NCBI RefSeq assembly: GCF_022829385.1
Contig: NZ_JAKSXX010000312.1
Span: 1 to 56,366, forward strand
Length of the DNA stretch: 56,366 nt
DNA from: Methylobacterium sp. J-070
GTDB taxonomy: Bacteria; Pseudomonadota; Alphaproteobacteria; Rhizobiales; Beijerinckiaceae
Direction of reading: 5' to 3'
Both the position numbers and the translations under genes were made by a program. The notes below the pieces were generated by a model, which was given only the letters and a program-made list of their open reading frames with translations, did no database searches and was not told where the DNA came from. The stretch's first letter is position 1, and every line of letters begins with the position of its first letter. Positions 17,118 through 26,309 of the stretch are shown in pieces.

Positions 17118-18845
17118 GGTTCTCCGTCATTTCGTGTGGCGGAATGGGATGAGCGGGAGCCGTCGGGCGTAGCGGCGATTCGGATGGGATGGAGCGATCC
17201 CCGAGCTTCCGATGCCCAAACACCTGCTCCCCTTCATTCCGTCCTCGTTGCGCGTCACCGCGGTCGCCTCCGAGCCCGAGCGTGTGACGGTGATGGCCGT
17301 GCCGCGGTCGGCGGCATCGTGCTGTCCGGTCTGTCGAAGGCATTCGAATCGAAGCAACGGCTCCTACGAGCGCCGCCTCGCCGACCTGCCTTGGCAGGGG
17401 CGGTCAGTAAGCCCGCACGTGCGCCTGCGACGCCTGTGCTGGCGCAATCCCGTCTGCCCCCGCCGCACCTTCAGCCAGAGCCTGCCGGACGTCGCCGTCC
17501 CGCGCGCCAGGCGCTCCCGACGGCTTCAGGATGTGCAGCGGCATCTCGGCCTCGCCCTCGGCGGAGCGCCGGCCACACGACTGGCCCACCGGTTGGCACT
17601 CCCGGCCAGCCCGTCCATCTTCCTGCGCATGGTCCGGGGCGGGCCGGCCCCGACCCCACGGCTGCCACGCGTCATCGCCATCGACGAGTGGGCCAGGCGG
17701 CGCGGGCGGCGCTACGGAACGATCATCGTCGATCTGGAACGCAACGCCATCGCGGAGCTCTTGCCCGATCGCGACGCCGGCACCGTCGCCAACTGGCTAC
17801 GGCCATCCTAGCGTCGGGATCGTCGCCCGCGACCGGGCCGAGGTCTACGGCGGGGGCGTCCGGCAGGGAGCGCCCGGGGCAATGCATGTCCTCGACCGCT
17901 TGCATGTGCTGCGCAATCTGGGCGAGGCCCTGCAGGAGGCTGTCACCGGCCAGCACAGCGTGATCCGCTCGGTGGCACGGACATTTGGGGACGAACGGGC
18001 CGCTGCGCTTCGGGCCGAGCGGAACCGACTTCGCCCCCTTACGTCGGTCGACCGACGCAAGCAGGAAAGGCACGCTCCCCGTCAGGCGCGCCACGCCGAA
18101 CTCCGGCGCCTTCGTGCGGCCGGTGCTTCCGTCGCCGGCCTTGCCCGCCATCTCGATCTCGACCGCAAGACCGTATGGCGATGGCTGTGGCGGGACGAGC
18201 CACCGACCTGGAAAAAGCTGGCGCGCCCGAGCGTCATCGATCCCCACCGCGCCTATCTCGACCGGCGCTGGGCCGAGGGTTGCCGCAACGGGGCCGAGTT
18301 GGCCCGCGAACTCGACCGGCTCGGCGCCCGGATCAAGCCGCGCGTCGCTCGGGCATGGGCTACGGCGCGGCGTCGGGCCGGAGCGGACAGGCTCGATCAT
18401 GAAACCGCCGGCGCGTCGTATGCTTGGAGGCCGCCGGGGACGCGGCGGATCGTGCGCCTCCTCCAAAGTGGGGCCGATGCGTGCAACGGTGAAGATGGCG
18501 CCTTCATCGAGCGGCTGCGGCGTCAGGCTCCGGGCTTGGCTGACGCGGCCGATCTGGCAGCCCGCTTGGCCGCCATGCTCCGCGGTCACTCTGCGGAGGC
18601 CGTCGAGGACTGGCTGGCCGCGGCGCGGTCGAGCGCGCTGAACGGGTTCGCCGCCAGCCTGCAACGCGACGCCGGAGGGCTCGCAAACGCCATGGCGCTG
18701 CCGTGGTCGACTGGCCCGGCCGAGGGCCAAATCAGCCGCTTGAAGACGATCAAGCGTAGCATGTATGGCCGTGCCGGCTTCGAACTCCTCCGTCAGCGTG
18801 TGCTCAACCCCGTCTGACCTCCGCCACACGAAATGACGGAGAACC
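17118..18845 (+). mobile_element. ISL3-family insertion sequence
   Basis: Perfect 26-base inverted repeats bound it: 17118-17143, beginning GGTTCTCCGTCATTTC, and its reverse complement at 18820-18845. Length is about 1.73 kb with one transposase gene. Flanking 8-base duplications expected for ISL3 are absent, and the two flanks belong to different genes of the same IS66 element (tnpC left, tnpB right). Confidence 0.85.
17212..18817 (+). pseudogene. ISL3 transposase, one frameshift
   Basis: Frame one (17212-17811) starts with the Cys zinc-finger region (SCCPVCRRHSNRSNGSYERR) and contains PRVIAIDEWARRRGRRYGTI with a catalytic Asp. At about 17806 the frame shifts by one base deletion: NWLR is followed by HPSVGIVARDRAEVYGGG in the next frame, which continues to 18817 (MHVLDRLHVLRNL, ending MYGRAGFELLRQRVLNPV). 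Apart from the shift the protein is complete, so the element is probably inactive unless frameshifting restores it. Confidence 0.85.
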
Positions 18846-19110
18846 AGACTTCGGTGCTCGTTGACACAGTCCCCTGCCAGACGAAACGGCCTCTCTCGAG
18901 CCGCTTCGAGAACAGGCACAGCCCCCGGGCGTCCCACCACAGGACCTTGATCCGCAGTCACGCACGACCGCGGAAGACGACGGCCTGACCGGAGAACGGA
19001 TCATGGTGCAGGTGATCCTGCACCAGCGCGGCGAGCCCGTCGAAGCCCTTCCTCATCTCCGTGTGGCAGGTGGCCAGCCGCACGCGCGAGTCCGAGGGAA
19101 CGGGAATCAT
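18846..19110 (-). pseudogene. tnpB: IS66 TnpB, stop codon and truncated
   Basis: It starts ATG 19110 overlapping the tnpA stop (ATGA), as usual in IS66. The text MIPVPSDSRVRLATCHTEMR and GFDGLAALVQ is standard TnpB. An in-frame TGA at 18960-18958 follows 50 residues; reading through gives IKVLWWDARGLCLFSKRLER and RFVWQGT, then the ISL3 end. Both the nonsense codon and the truncation make it non-functional. Confidence 0.8.
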
Positions 19111-19457
19111 CGATCCAGCAGCGCCGCGAGGAGATCCCGCACCAAGGCCGGATCGGCACCGGCCTCGGCGCGCAGTCGATGGCCGTTGGCCAGTTCCACC
19201 TCGATGGCGCCACCCGGCGCACTCTCGTCACGCGTCGGCAGCCCCACCGGTGCCGGCAGGGCCGCCCGCTCCTCATCCCAAGCCTCGCGTCGCCAGCAAA
19301 AGAGGAGCGATGGCGTCAGGCCATGGCGGCGTGCCACAGACGAGATCGACGCGGTGGTGCTCTCCGCCTCAGCGAGGATCGCTCGCTTTTCCTCACGCGT
19401 CCACGAGCGACGCGTGCCGGCTACGACGATATGGAGCGAGATCGTAGGTCCAGACAT
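19107..19457 (-). CDS. tnpA: IS66 TnpA (helix-turn-helix accessory protein)
   Basis: 116 residues. RRSWTREEKRAILAEAESTT and ISSVARRHGLTPSLLFCWRR form the IS66 OrfA helix-turn-helix. It is intact but its partners tnpB and tnpC are broken. From 19458 to 19697 lies the upstream end of the element, with no other gene recognised; 19698-19738 is a short spacer. Confidence 0.8.
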   Translation of the reverse strand: MSGPTISLHIVVAGTRRSWTREEKRAILAEAESTTASISSVARRHGLTPSLLFCWRREAWDEERAALPAPVGLPTRDESAPGGAIEVELANGHRLRAEAGADPALVRDLLAALLDR

Positions 19458-19738
19458 AGGGCGAATACAGGCCTTCGCGACAGCACGGTATCCAGGTCCA
19501 GGATCTTATCCCACAAGGCGCCAGCCAACGAGCGCCCACCTTGTTTCCGGAGGTGAGCTTTCATGAGCGCGGCCAAGGGGTGGGGCTCCGCCACGGGACC
19601 ATGGGCGCCGAATACGCTGGCCGCTGGAACCCCTGGCGGATACTCCGGCATGTTTGTTGATAACAGGACCGCTATCGTGGCCTTCGAAAGAGCTTACACC
19701 TTCGCGATGTCGAGAAGAAAGTGGTGATCACTCTGCAA

Positions 19739-20584
19739 TCAGTCCATTTTTCTAAGTGTCCATAAAACATTTGATCCAATACCGGGCTGCAGGGGTAAGG
19801 ATTCTTGGATCTTTCTCGCCAGTTTATTTGCTTTGGAGTTGAACTTCGGGGCTTCTGGCGAAATCATTGCTGGATAGAAAACGCGGCTGATGGCAAAAAA
19901 TAGACTAAATCCCTCCTTCGCGACAAGTTGGAAGCCTATGCTCGATGCGTGCCGCTCTATCTCTTCATCGTCAAATCTGATTGCGGAGATGTTGTCCGCG
20001 CTCGTTTCGGCTGTAATTTCGAGTCCTACAGCCGCACGAAGACGATTCAATTCGGTGAAGCCAGTCTTGGATGCTTCGCACATCAGGAGCAGGCCGCCGG
20101 GACGCAATGCTCTATGAATATCGGCGATAACTGCGTGCTGCAGGTCTTTCCCTGGAAGGTTTAGTAGAAAACGTTCTGTCAAAATCACATCGGCAGTACC
20201 TGCGGGGATGTCTTTGACGAACATGATGGCGTCGCCGCATTGAAACGACAGCTCTGATTTCAGTGCCGAACGGCTACCTTCCAAAATGGTGTTGGCGCCG
20301 TCGATCAGTTTGTCGGATAGATCCACTCCTTCCATGCGCCAGCCTGCCAAATCGACAGCCACTGAAATCAAAGTATAACCGTTCCCGCATCCAAGATCGA
20401 CCATGTAACCAGGTGCGACATTCAGAAGAACCTTTCGGATTGCGCTAATTTCAAGTTCGCGCTGATCTCCGTCTCGCGACGTTGCATACGGATCGGTTGC
20501 GTCCCGCTTATTGTAGAGCTCCTTTAAAAAAGACTGCCGCTCCTCGTATGACGAGGACCAATACTTCTCATGTTCGCTTGTCAT
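19739..20584 (-). CDS. Class I SAM-dependent methyltransferase
   Basis: 281 residues from ATG 20584 (MTSEHEKYWSSS), which follows the upstream gene's TAA by one base; an in-frame Met at 20629 would overlap that gene. Motif I is YMVDLGCGNGYTLISVAV, motif II VEGVD-like (RMEGVDLSDKLI), then FQCGDAIMF and a post-motif LRPGGLLLMCEAS. The acceptor is not evident. Coupling to the deacetylase-like gene suggests both act on the same glycan or glycolipid. Its AT content is clearly higher than that of the flanking IS66. Confidence 0.85.
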   Translation of the reverse strand: MTSEHEKYWSSSYEERQSFLKELYNKRDATDPYATSRDGDQRELEISAIRKVLLNVAPGYMVDLGCGNGYTLISVAVDLAGWRMEGVDLSDKLIDGANTILEGSRSALKSELSFQCGDAIMFVKDIPAGTADVILTERFLLNLPGKDLQHAVIADIHRALRPGGLLLMCEASKTGFTELNRLRAAVGLEITAETSADNISAIRFDDEEIERHASSIGFQLVAKEGFSLFFAISRVFYPAMISPEAPKFNSKANKLARKIQESLPLQPGIGSNVLWTLRKMD

Positions 20585-20585
20585 C

Positions 20586-21335
20586 TTAAATAACTCCGTT
20601 TGTTTTCTGGTCAAGTTCGTATAGTTCACGAAGTGTATAGAATGAGTGTCCGGCGCCTTTCACGGAAGCGATCATATCCTGAAGGAATGTGCGCGTACCG
20701 CGACCTTGGAATCGTATATTTTGGACGTCGACCTTCGTGAGATCCGGCGCTTTGATAGAAATGTCTGAATAGAATGACCCAATCGGTGTATTCAGTGCGA
20801 CGTGGATTGGATGAACGTTGATTATCTTCAGACCAGGAGTGAAAAAAGCGTCGGCGCAGTCGTTGAAAGACCAATTTCCACCGGTCCGAGTCCAATGTAC
20901 ATCTTCGCACCAAAAAGACGGGAAGCGCCGGATGCCGCTCCAGTGCTCGAGCGGCATTATCCCGGCCTGAAGATACAGGCTAAGATTGCTATCATACAAC
21001 ATTCCGTGGGCGCGCATCGCTAGTGAAATAGGTGTCCCGTCCATATAGGCGTGCGACCGAAAGCTAATCGCTCCAGGGTGGAGATCATGAACGTGCTGGG
21101 CAACTTCGGTAAATGTAGAGCCATGCGTCGATCCCGGCAGAAAATTTGGGTGAAGGCCGACATCGACTAAATCTCTCGATTGATAGGAGTTTATTATGTC
21201 GCTTTTATGCGTGGAGAATAGAGTTGGTCGGATCTCATTACCTGAAATGATATCAAGAAAATCAAGTATACAATCCTCTGAGGCCCAATCAATATCGCTT
21301 GAAATAGCGAAATAAGGTCGACTTGGATCAATCAA
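20586..21335 (-). CDS. Polysaccharide deacetylase-like (CE4-type) protein
   Basis: 249 residues from TTG 21335, chosen because AAGGAGG lies exactly 6 bases upstream; the longer open frame to 21404 has no such site. FAISSDIDWASEDCILDFLD carries the Asp-Asp-like start of NodB-type domains, GLHPNFLPGSTHG and SFRSHAY give the His residues usual for metal binding, and the C-terminus has HPIHVALN. The architecture fits a CE4 barrel, but the spacing of the metal ligands differs from classical chitin deacetylases. It may remove an N-acyl group from a lipid-linked or nucleotide sugar. Confidence 0.7.
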   Translation of the reverse strand: MIDPSRPYFAISSDIDWASEDCILDFLDIISGNEIRPTLFSTHKSDIINSYQSRDLVDVGLHPNFLPGSTHGSTFTEVAQHVHDLHPGAISFRSHAYMDGTPISLAMRAHGMLYDSNLSLYLQAGIMPLEHWSGIRRFPSFWCEDVHWTRTGGNWSFNDCADAFFTPGLKIINVHPIHVALNTPIGSFYSDISIKAPDLTKVDVQNIRFQGRGTRTFLQDMIASVKGAGHSFYTLRELYELDQKTNGVI

Positions 21336-22229
21336 AGTAAACCTCCTTTTCTGGACACAACCGTGCCTGGCTCGGGTCGGCAGGTGGCCTTTATCTACGC
21401 GCAAACGTACGGCCCGTCGACCGCTTTACAGCGTGCGTAGAAAGCTGCCTTTGATGGCCGTCTGAGCCCCGGCCAACTTATAAGGAGCCCCGATCTCCTG
21501 CACGCCTCTCATGGTGGTGGCGCTCGCCCGCGCGCGCTCGAGCTATGCCTCAGCCGTGGATAGCGATAACGGGCGGCCGAATGACAGGCTCACTCCCGGC
21601 GAGATCTGCACCATCGACCATGCGGGATTCATCTGCCATAGGATTAGGCAAGTTCCGAAAACATCACGGTGATCACGAAAATCCGAGCTCGGCGGCCCTA
21701 CGGACTGATGAGCCCGACGATCGGCTGGTGTGCCGCTGAGGGCGCTTCGAGATCGACCACGGGCCGCCCGCCGGTGGATGGCGGCAACACGCCCGGCCCA
21801 TGCGCCCAGAGATCGCGCAAGCTGATGGACATCATTTGCGAGCAGCAGAACATGGAGCGCCGCCGCACTGAGGACAGCCGCTAAATTCGCGAGTGCATTC
21901 GCATCTTCCACGAGGATGTCAACATGCAGAACAAGATCCTGGACGATCAGCGTTCGGAGCACCAACTCAACTCCGAATGCCGTTATCGGCCTCCCTGATC
22001 ACGACCCGCCGTTCGCGACGGCCGGACCGTTCCTCCTAAGCCACTTAAAAGCGGCCACCACCGCCGCGCGGAGCTCGTCCACATTTAACGTCCTTTGGAT
22101 ACCGAGCTGGGCTGGACCCTGAACCGCGCCACCGCTCAGCCAATACGATTCCACAATCGCGCAGCATAGGGTAATGACCACCCACTCCGGGGCGAAAAGT
22201 CCAATTCCAAGTGGTGCAGAGATTGCAGT
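21336..22229. other. Intergenic region without a recognised gene
   Basis: Divergent spacer of about 890 bases between the deacetylase-like gene and a glycosyltransferase. Short plus-strand stretches read protein-like (IRECIRIFHEDVNMQNKIL near 21890, broken from EQQNMERRRTEDSR by a stop), so the remains of a coiled-coil gene are possible. No IS signature was recognised. Promoters for both flanking genes must lie at its edges. Confidence 0.4.
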
Positions 22230-23552
22230 ATGATCGCTAATAAAGTTGCGCAACTAATAATCCGACGCGTTACCGCGCTAGGATGGAATGTGTTGAACGC
22301 TGTTATTCGCGCTGCAGCATGGCGTCGCATGACCTTCGGAACTCCTAGAACACTTTGGGGTGTCACCCCAATTCTGACTCTACCACTCACCGCGCAGTGC
22401 GACCGCCTACTCGGGTTTCGGTCGGAAAGTGTTGTCTTCAACACATACTACATATCTAAGACATTTGACATCAATCTCAAGAAGTTATTCTTCTGGGCTC
22501 ATGCAAAGGGCTACGCGCCGGCAGTTATTTTCCATAAGACAGTGTTTTACGCTGCTCTCATCCGGTACGATACCTTTAATTATTTTTACGATAGGGGTCT
22601 GATGATGCACGAGGGGCCGCTCGGCCACAAAATTGAAGAAATGCAGGAGATCCGATCCTTCGAGAAAAGGCTTTACACTTACGCTTACGGTGCCGACGCT
22701 CGAACGCGGGAAACGACGCTAGCGCTTGGTCGATACAATATGTGCGCAAATTGTCCAGAGCCGGGACGTTTTTGTATCTGTGACGATGATCTGGGGCTTG
22801 CAAACGTCAAGAATATTCAGCACTTCGCCAATGCAACCGCGGCAAATCTAGATATCTCGCAGTATATTCCCGGATTCTACCAAGTTCAATATTTACCGAT
22901 CGACGCGAAAAAATTCAAATTCTCTGGATGTTCTTGGAAACCAGGGATGCCGTTAAGAGTAGCGCACGCGCCTAACCATCCGCACTTCAAAGGTAGTGAC
23001 TATCTTATTTCGGCGATTGAGCGACTGCAGCGAGAGGGACACCTAATTGAGTTGGTGCGAGTTCAGGGCGTGCCGAATACTGAGGTTATCGAGCTTTTCA
23101 GGTCGTGTGACATCATCGCTGAGCAATTTGTCATCGGATCTCACGGCTACACAGGTATAGAGGCGATGATGCTCGGCAAACCGGTTTTGTGCTATATTCG
23201 GAATCGCACGCAAGTCGCAGACCCAGATCGGTCGCCAATTATTAATACGCCTCCTAATTCGATTTACGACGTTCTGCTAGACTGCTTACGAGGCCGTTTT
23301 GACTTGACTGAGCTTGGGCGCCGCGGACGTATCTATGCCGAGCATTTTTATACAATTGAAGCAACGGCCATTGATCTCGGCCGAATGTATCTTGAGACAG
23401 GTAAATATCCTCCGCGCGTCACAAGACGCATAAAAAAGAGGATGGCTGCTCTTCAGCGCATCGTACCTTCTTTAATCGATGCTCCGCCACCAATCTCATT
23501 TGACGAGGCGACCGCCCTTTACGAACGGAACGACGTCGGGATCGACTCATAA
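22230..23552 (+). CDS. Glycosyltransferase with GT-B fold (GT4-like), Cys-rich loop
   Basis: 440 residues. FNTYYISKTFDINLKKLFFW is followed in the middle by a Cys cluster (CANCPEPGRFCICDDD) analogous to that in the 14595-15686 protein. The donor half has LRVAHAPNHPHFKGSDYLI and HGYTGIEAMMLGKPVLCYI, the GT4-like acidic/Gly region. A basic C-terminal tail may help membrane association. The two proteins share the pattern RV.HAP...HFKG/SIKG.D and EAM..GK.VLC, so they are paralogues. The gene is markedly AT-rich. Confidence 0.8.
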   Translation: MIANKVAQLIIRRVTALGWNVLNAVIRAAAWRRMTFGTPRTLWGVTPILTLPLTAQCDRLLGFRSESVVFNTYYISKTFDINLKKLFFWAHAKGYAPAVIFHKTVFYAALIRYDTFNYFYDRGLMMHEGPLGHKIEEMQEIRSFEKRLYTYAYGADARTRETTLALGRYNMCANCPEPGRFCICDDDLGLANVKNIQHFANATAANLDISQYIPGFYQVQYLPIDAKKFKFSGCSWKPGMPLRVAHAPNHPHFKGSDYLISAIERLQREGHLIELVRVQGVPNTEVIELFRSCDIIAEQFVIGSHGYTGIEAMMLGKPVLCYIRNRTQVADPDRSPIINTPPNSIYDVLLDCLRGRFDLTELGRRGRIYAEHFYTIEATAIDLGRMYLETGKYPPRVTRRIKKRMAALQRIVPSLIDAPPPISFDEATALYERNDVGIDS

Positions 23553-23771
23553 TAGGTATTACGCCAAATTACAATTCGGCATTCATTAAGATCCTGTATG
23601 TCTTCGCGAGAGTTGTTTTTCGCTCCGCCGGATACCGAGCGACTGACGAGCGCAAATTGCGGTAATTACTCAAGGGGTGGATCGGTCGGCGGCTGAACGC
23701 CCACCGCTGGGCGGCTTGCCGGGACGAGCTTGCCTCTTGCGCGGGTCGGATTTCGCTGATTCCCTCGTGGG

Positions 23772-25074
23772 ATGGGCCGCAGCGAACTGGAACGGCTAAG
23801 CCGCGAAGAGCTGATCGATCCTTCGACAGGCTCAGGATGAGGTGGTGCTGCGGCTGCAGCGGCCAGAGAAGACCTCGCGCACCTCGTCCAAGCCGCCCGC
23901 GACGGATCGCAAGGAGCAGCGGGAGCACTCCAAGCCCGGCGGCGCCAAGCCGGGCCACGACGGCCATAGCCGCGTCGTCAGCGATGATCCTGACGCAGTC
24001 GTCGAGCATCGTCCCGAGGCGTGCGCGTGCTGCGGCGGCCTTCTGCCTGGGGACCTGTGCGCCGATATCGCCAGCGTCTCTGAGCGGATCGAGCTGCTCG
24101 CGGTGGCGCCGGTCGTAACGCAGCACCGGCGCCTTGCCGTTCGTTGTCCGCGCTGCGGGACGCGCGTGATCGCGCCGGCACCCGAGGCAGTGCGAGGTAC
24201 GCCGTTCGGTCCGCGGCTGCACGCGGTGGCGACGTACCTCAAAACCTTCCAAGCGCTCTCGTATGAGCGGCTGCAGGCGGCGCTCTGCGACCTGTTCGGC
24301 CTCACCCTCAGCCAGGGCGGGCTGATGAACCTGCTCCGGCGCGCGCAGGGCCGCTTCCGTGCCGGCCGTGACGCGGCCATCGCGACCCTGCGCAAGGCTG
24401 AGGTCGTCGCCTGCGACGAGACCGGCGTGCGGATCGAAGGTTCGAACGCTTACCACTGGCTGTTCCACTCGGCGCAAGCCGTGGTGCACACGGCCTCGCC
24501 GACGCGCGGCGCTGTTGTGGTGCGCGAGATGATGGACGGGCATTGGCCCGCGGTGTGGATCTCAGATCGCTACACGGCCCAGCAGGGCCATGCCGCCGAG
24601 CACCAGACCTGCCTGGCGCATCTGGCGCGCGACGTTGCCTACGTCGTCGAGGTCAGCGACGATCCCGTGCTCAGGCGCCTGCAGCTCTGGCTGGGAAGCG
24701 TCTTCGCCCTGGCCGAGCGCGTTACGGATCTCGCCGCCTCGACGCTCTCGGCCAAGCGCCGGAGCCTGAATCGGCAACTCGGCGCCATCCTGGCCACGTC
24801 GAGCCGCTGTGACCTGACCCGCGACCTGCAGGCCAAGATCCGCCGCGCGCGCGATCAGCTCCTGGTGTTCCTCGCCTATCCTGGAAAGGTCGAGCCGACC
24901 AACAACGGCTCCGAGCGGCTGCTTCGTCCGGCTGTCGTGCAGCGGAAGGTCACCAACGGCTACCGCGCCATGTGGGCGGCTGAGGGCGAGGCCGCCATCC
25001 GCACCGTCGTCGACACCGCCCGCCTGAGCGGCGCCAATCCATTCGGCGCCATCCTCAAAACCGGGGGCGCCTGA
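23772..25074 (+). pseudogene. tnpC: IS66-like (TnpC) transposase with a 22-bp insertion near its start
   Basis: ATG 23772 opens MGRSELERLSREELID, then the frame is lost for 22 bases (23821-23842) and resumes as LVLRLQRPEKTSRTS through to 25074. The body is complete: zinc-finger-like CACCGGLLPGDLC, catalytic Asp in VVACDETGVRIEG, Asp in VWISDRYTAQQGH and Glu in EPTNNGSERLLRPA. Without its native start, translation could still begin at GTG/ATG codons after 23842, so it may retain activity if the first 16 residues are dispensable. Confidence 0.85.
23821..23842 (+). repeat. REP-like 22-bp sequence inside the transposase gene
   Basis: The inserted bases contain TTCGACAGGCTCAGGATGAG, the core of a repetitive extragenic element common in alphaproteobacterial genomes. 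Its reverse translation gives the telltale LSLSKD string on the minus strand. Because 22 is not a multiple of three it shifts the transposase frame. Confidence 0.65.
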
Positions 25075-25346
25075 ACCCGGCCATCACAGGCGTGGGTAAT
25101 TACAAATTGCCGGCCACCACTGCTGGATTTATACCGTAGCGTGCCCTCTGCAGCATTACGGCATGACGAAGGCGTTGCACTGCAGGTCCGATCGCTTCGC
25201 GACAGATCAGCCCCAAAATTTTCAACATTTTTGCGTGCGCTGGGAAATCTTGATTCGAAAAGCAGTATTCTGACCCTAACTCGATGCGGGTCACCGTGTT
25301 GGCATCGGCAAGCAGATTTGGCCTACGCCGTCCCCTAGCGGCTGTT

Positions 25347-26150
25347 ATGAACCTGTTGCGAGTTGAGCGGCCTTTTTGAGCATGAGGCAGGCGAAAGCGA
25401 CGAGGTGCAGCCTGGCCAGTCCGAGATAGCGACTGCGACGCAGGCCCATCGCCCGTGCGCCGCGTGAGAGCGTGCCTTCGATGCCAGCGCGCCGTCGCCG
25501 GTCATTTGCGAAGGCCGACTGTAGCGCGACGATGTCTCTCGTGCCCGCGCCGCGACGAGCGCATCATGTTCCACACGCGAGCGCGGGGTCAGCAGACGGC
25601 GCTGCGAGCGGGTGCAGCGAGGCCTCAGGCTGCAGGTTCGGCAGTGCTGTGCCGCGAACTGAATCCGTATGACCGTTCGACCGAGGTCGTAATTGGGAAG
25701 CCAATTCCGGCTGTCTGTCCCGCCGGGCAGGTCGCGATCTGCCGATCCCAGTCGAGGTGGAAGCCTCCGATGGTGAAGGCGCCCTCGGTACGCGCTCGCC
25801 ACTGGTTGTCCTTCGACACCGGTCAGATCAGGACGACGTGGTGATCACGCGCGGCGGCCACGAGGCCGTCGGCGTCGATATAGGCGGCGTCGACGAGATG
25901 GCGTGACGGCAGCAAGTCCTTCGTCGCCAGCGCCGCGTGCAACGGGTCGAGCACCGCCCGGTCCACGATCGGGGCCGGTGTCGTCGCAACGTGGACGATC
26001 AGCGGGGGCTTGGCGTCATCGCAGGTCTCAGTCAGGTGGACCTTGTAGCCGATCCATGTGGTCGCGCGCTTCCTGGCGTAGTGCACGTCCGGATCGTAGG
26101 GCGCTATGGGGCTCACGACGCGATGCTCTTGGTCAAGGAGACCACCAACT
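25347..26150 (-). mobile_element. IS1182-family transposase remnant, several frameshifts
   Basis: Minus-strand blocks in order are SPIAPYDPDVHYARKRATTW and IGYKVHLTETCDDAKPPLI, HLVDAAYIDADGLV, then in other frames FHLDWDRQIATCPAGQTAGI, HCRTCSLRPRCTRS and RRSRYLGLARL-like text. This is the C-terminal two thirds of an IS1182 transposase. The N-terminus is missing. From 26151 to 26309 nothing was recognised. Confidence 0.7.
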
Positions 26151-26309
26151 GAGGAAGCGCGCGCACTCGGCTGGCGTGGTGATGAAGGACAGGCGCCACT
26201 GGTCGCATCAAGAACTGCCTGCCAGCGTGTTCGTGGTGGTCAACGGCATATGCCGAGTAGAATCGGAAGCCGCTCCTCCTTACGAGATCTAACTCAAAAC
26301 GGCGTAATG

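Larger units (their letters stand above)
16845..19697 (-). mobile_element. IS66-family element, interrupted by ISL3 and missing its interior
   Basis: The left end starts GTAAGCGCTCGG (16845) and the right end, read inward on the minus strand from 19697, starts GTAAGCTC; GTAAGC ends are usual for IS66. Minus-strand genes in order are tnpA (19457-19107), tnpB (from 19110, broken) and the last part of tnpC (to 16873). An ISL3 element occupies 17118-18845. About a kilobase or more of tnpC and the end of tnpB are absent. No 8-base target duplication was found at the outer ends. Confidence 0.7.
23662..25103 (+). mobile_element. ISBst12-like IS66-family element with target duplication
   Basis: The element is bounded by GTAATTAC at 23662-23669 and 25096-25103, 1442 bases, and carries only a tnpC-like gene, as in the ISBst12 subgroup. 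Directly outside lie AAATTGCG (23654-23661) and AAATTGCC (25104-25111), a 7-of-8 match, the target duplication size expected for IS66. The insertion splits a minus-strand gene. Confidence 0.8.
23569..25346 (-). pseudogene. C-terminal part of an unidentified gene, split by an IS66-like element
   Basis: To the right of the IS the minus strand reads RPNLLADANTVTRIELGSEY and on to LQRARYGINPAVVAGN; to the left it reads SSVARYPAERKTTLAKTYRI and ends MNAEL and TAA at 23569. Removing 23662-25103 plus one 8-base target copy joins them in frame as NPAVVAGNLRSSVARYP. The N-terminal part is cut off at about 25346 by the IS1182 remnant. The family is uncertain; a glycosyltransferase is possible from context only. 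It would have been the last gene of the operon 30306-26310. Confidence 0.7.

Noticed and set aside
17723..18961. 412-residue minus-strand open frame over ISL3
   Set aside because: Shadow of the ISL3 transposase; crosses the ISL3 border into IS66, which a real gene would not.
19421..19651. 76-residue minus-strand frame upstream of IS66 tnpA
   Set aside because: Lies inside the likely IS66 end and shows no known motif; better explained as element leader sequence.
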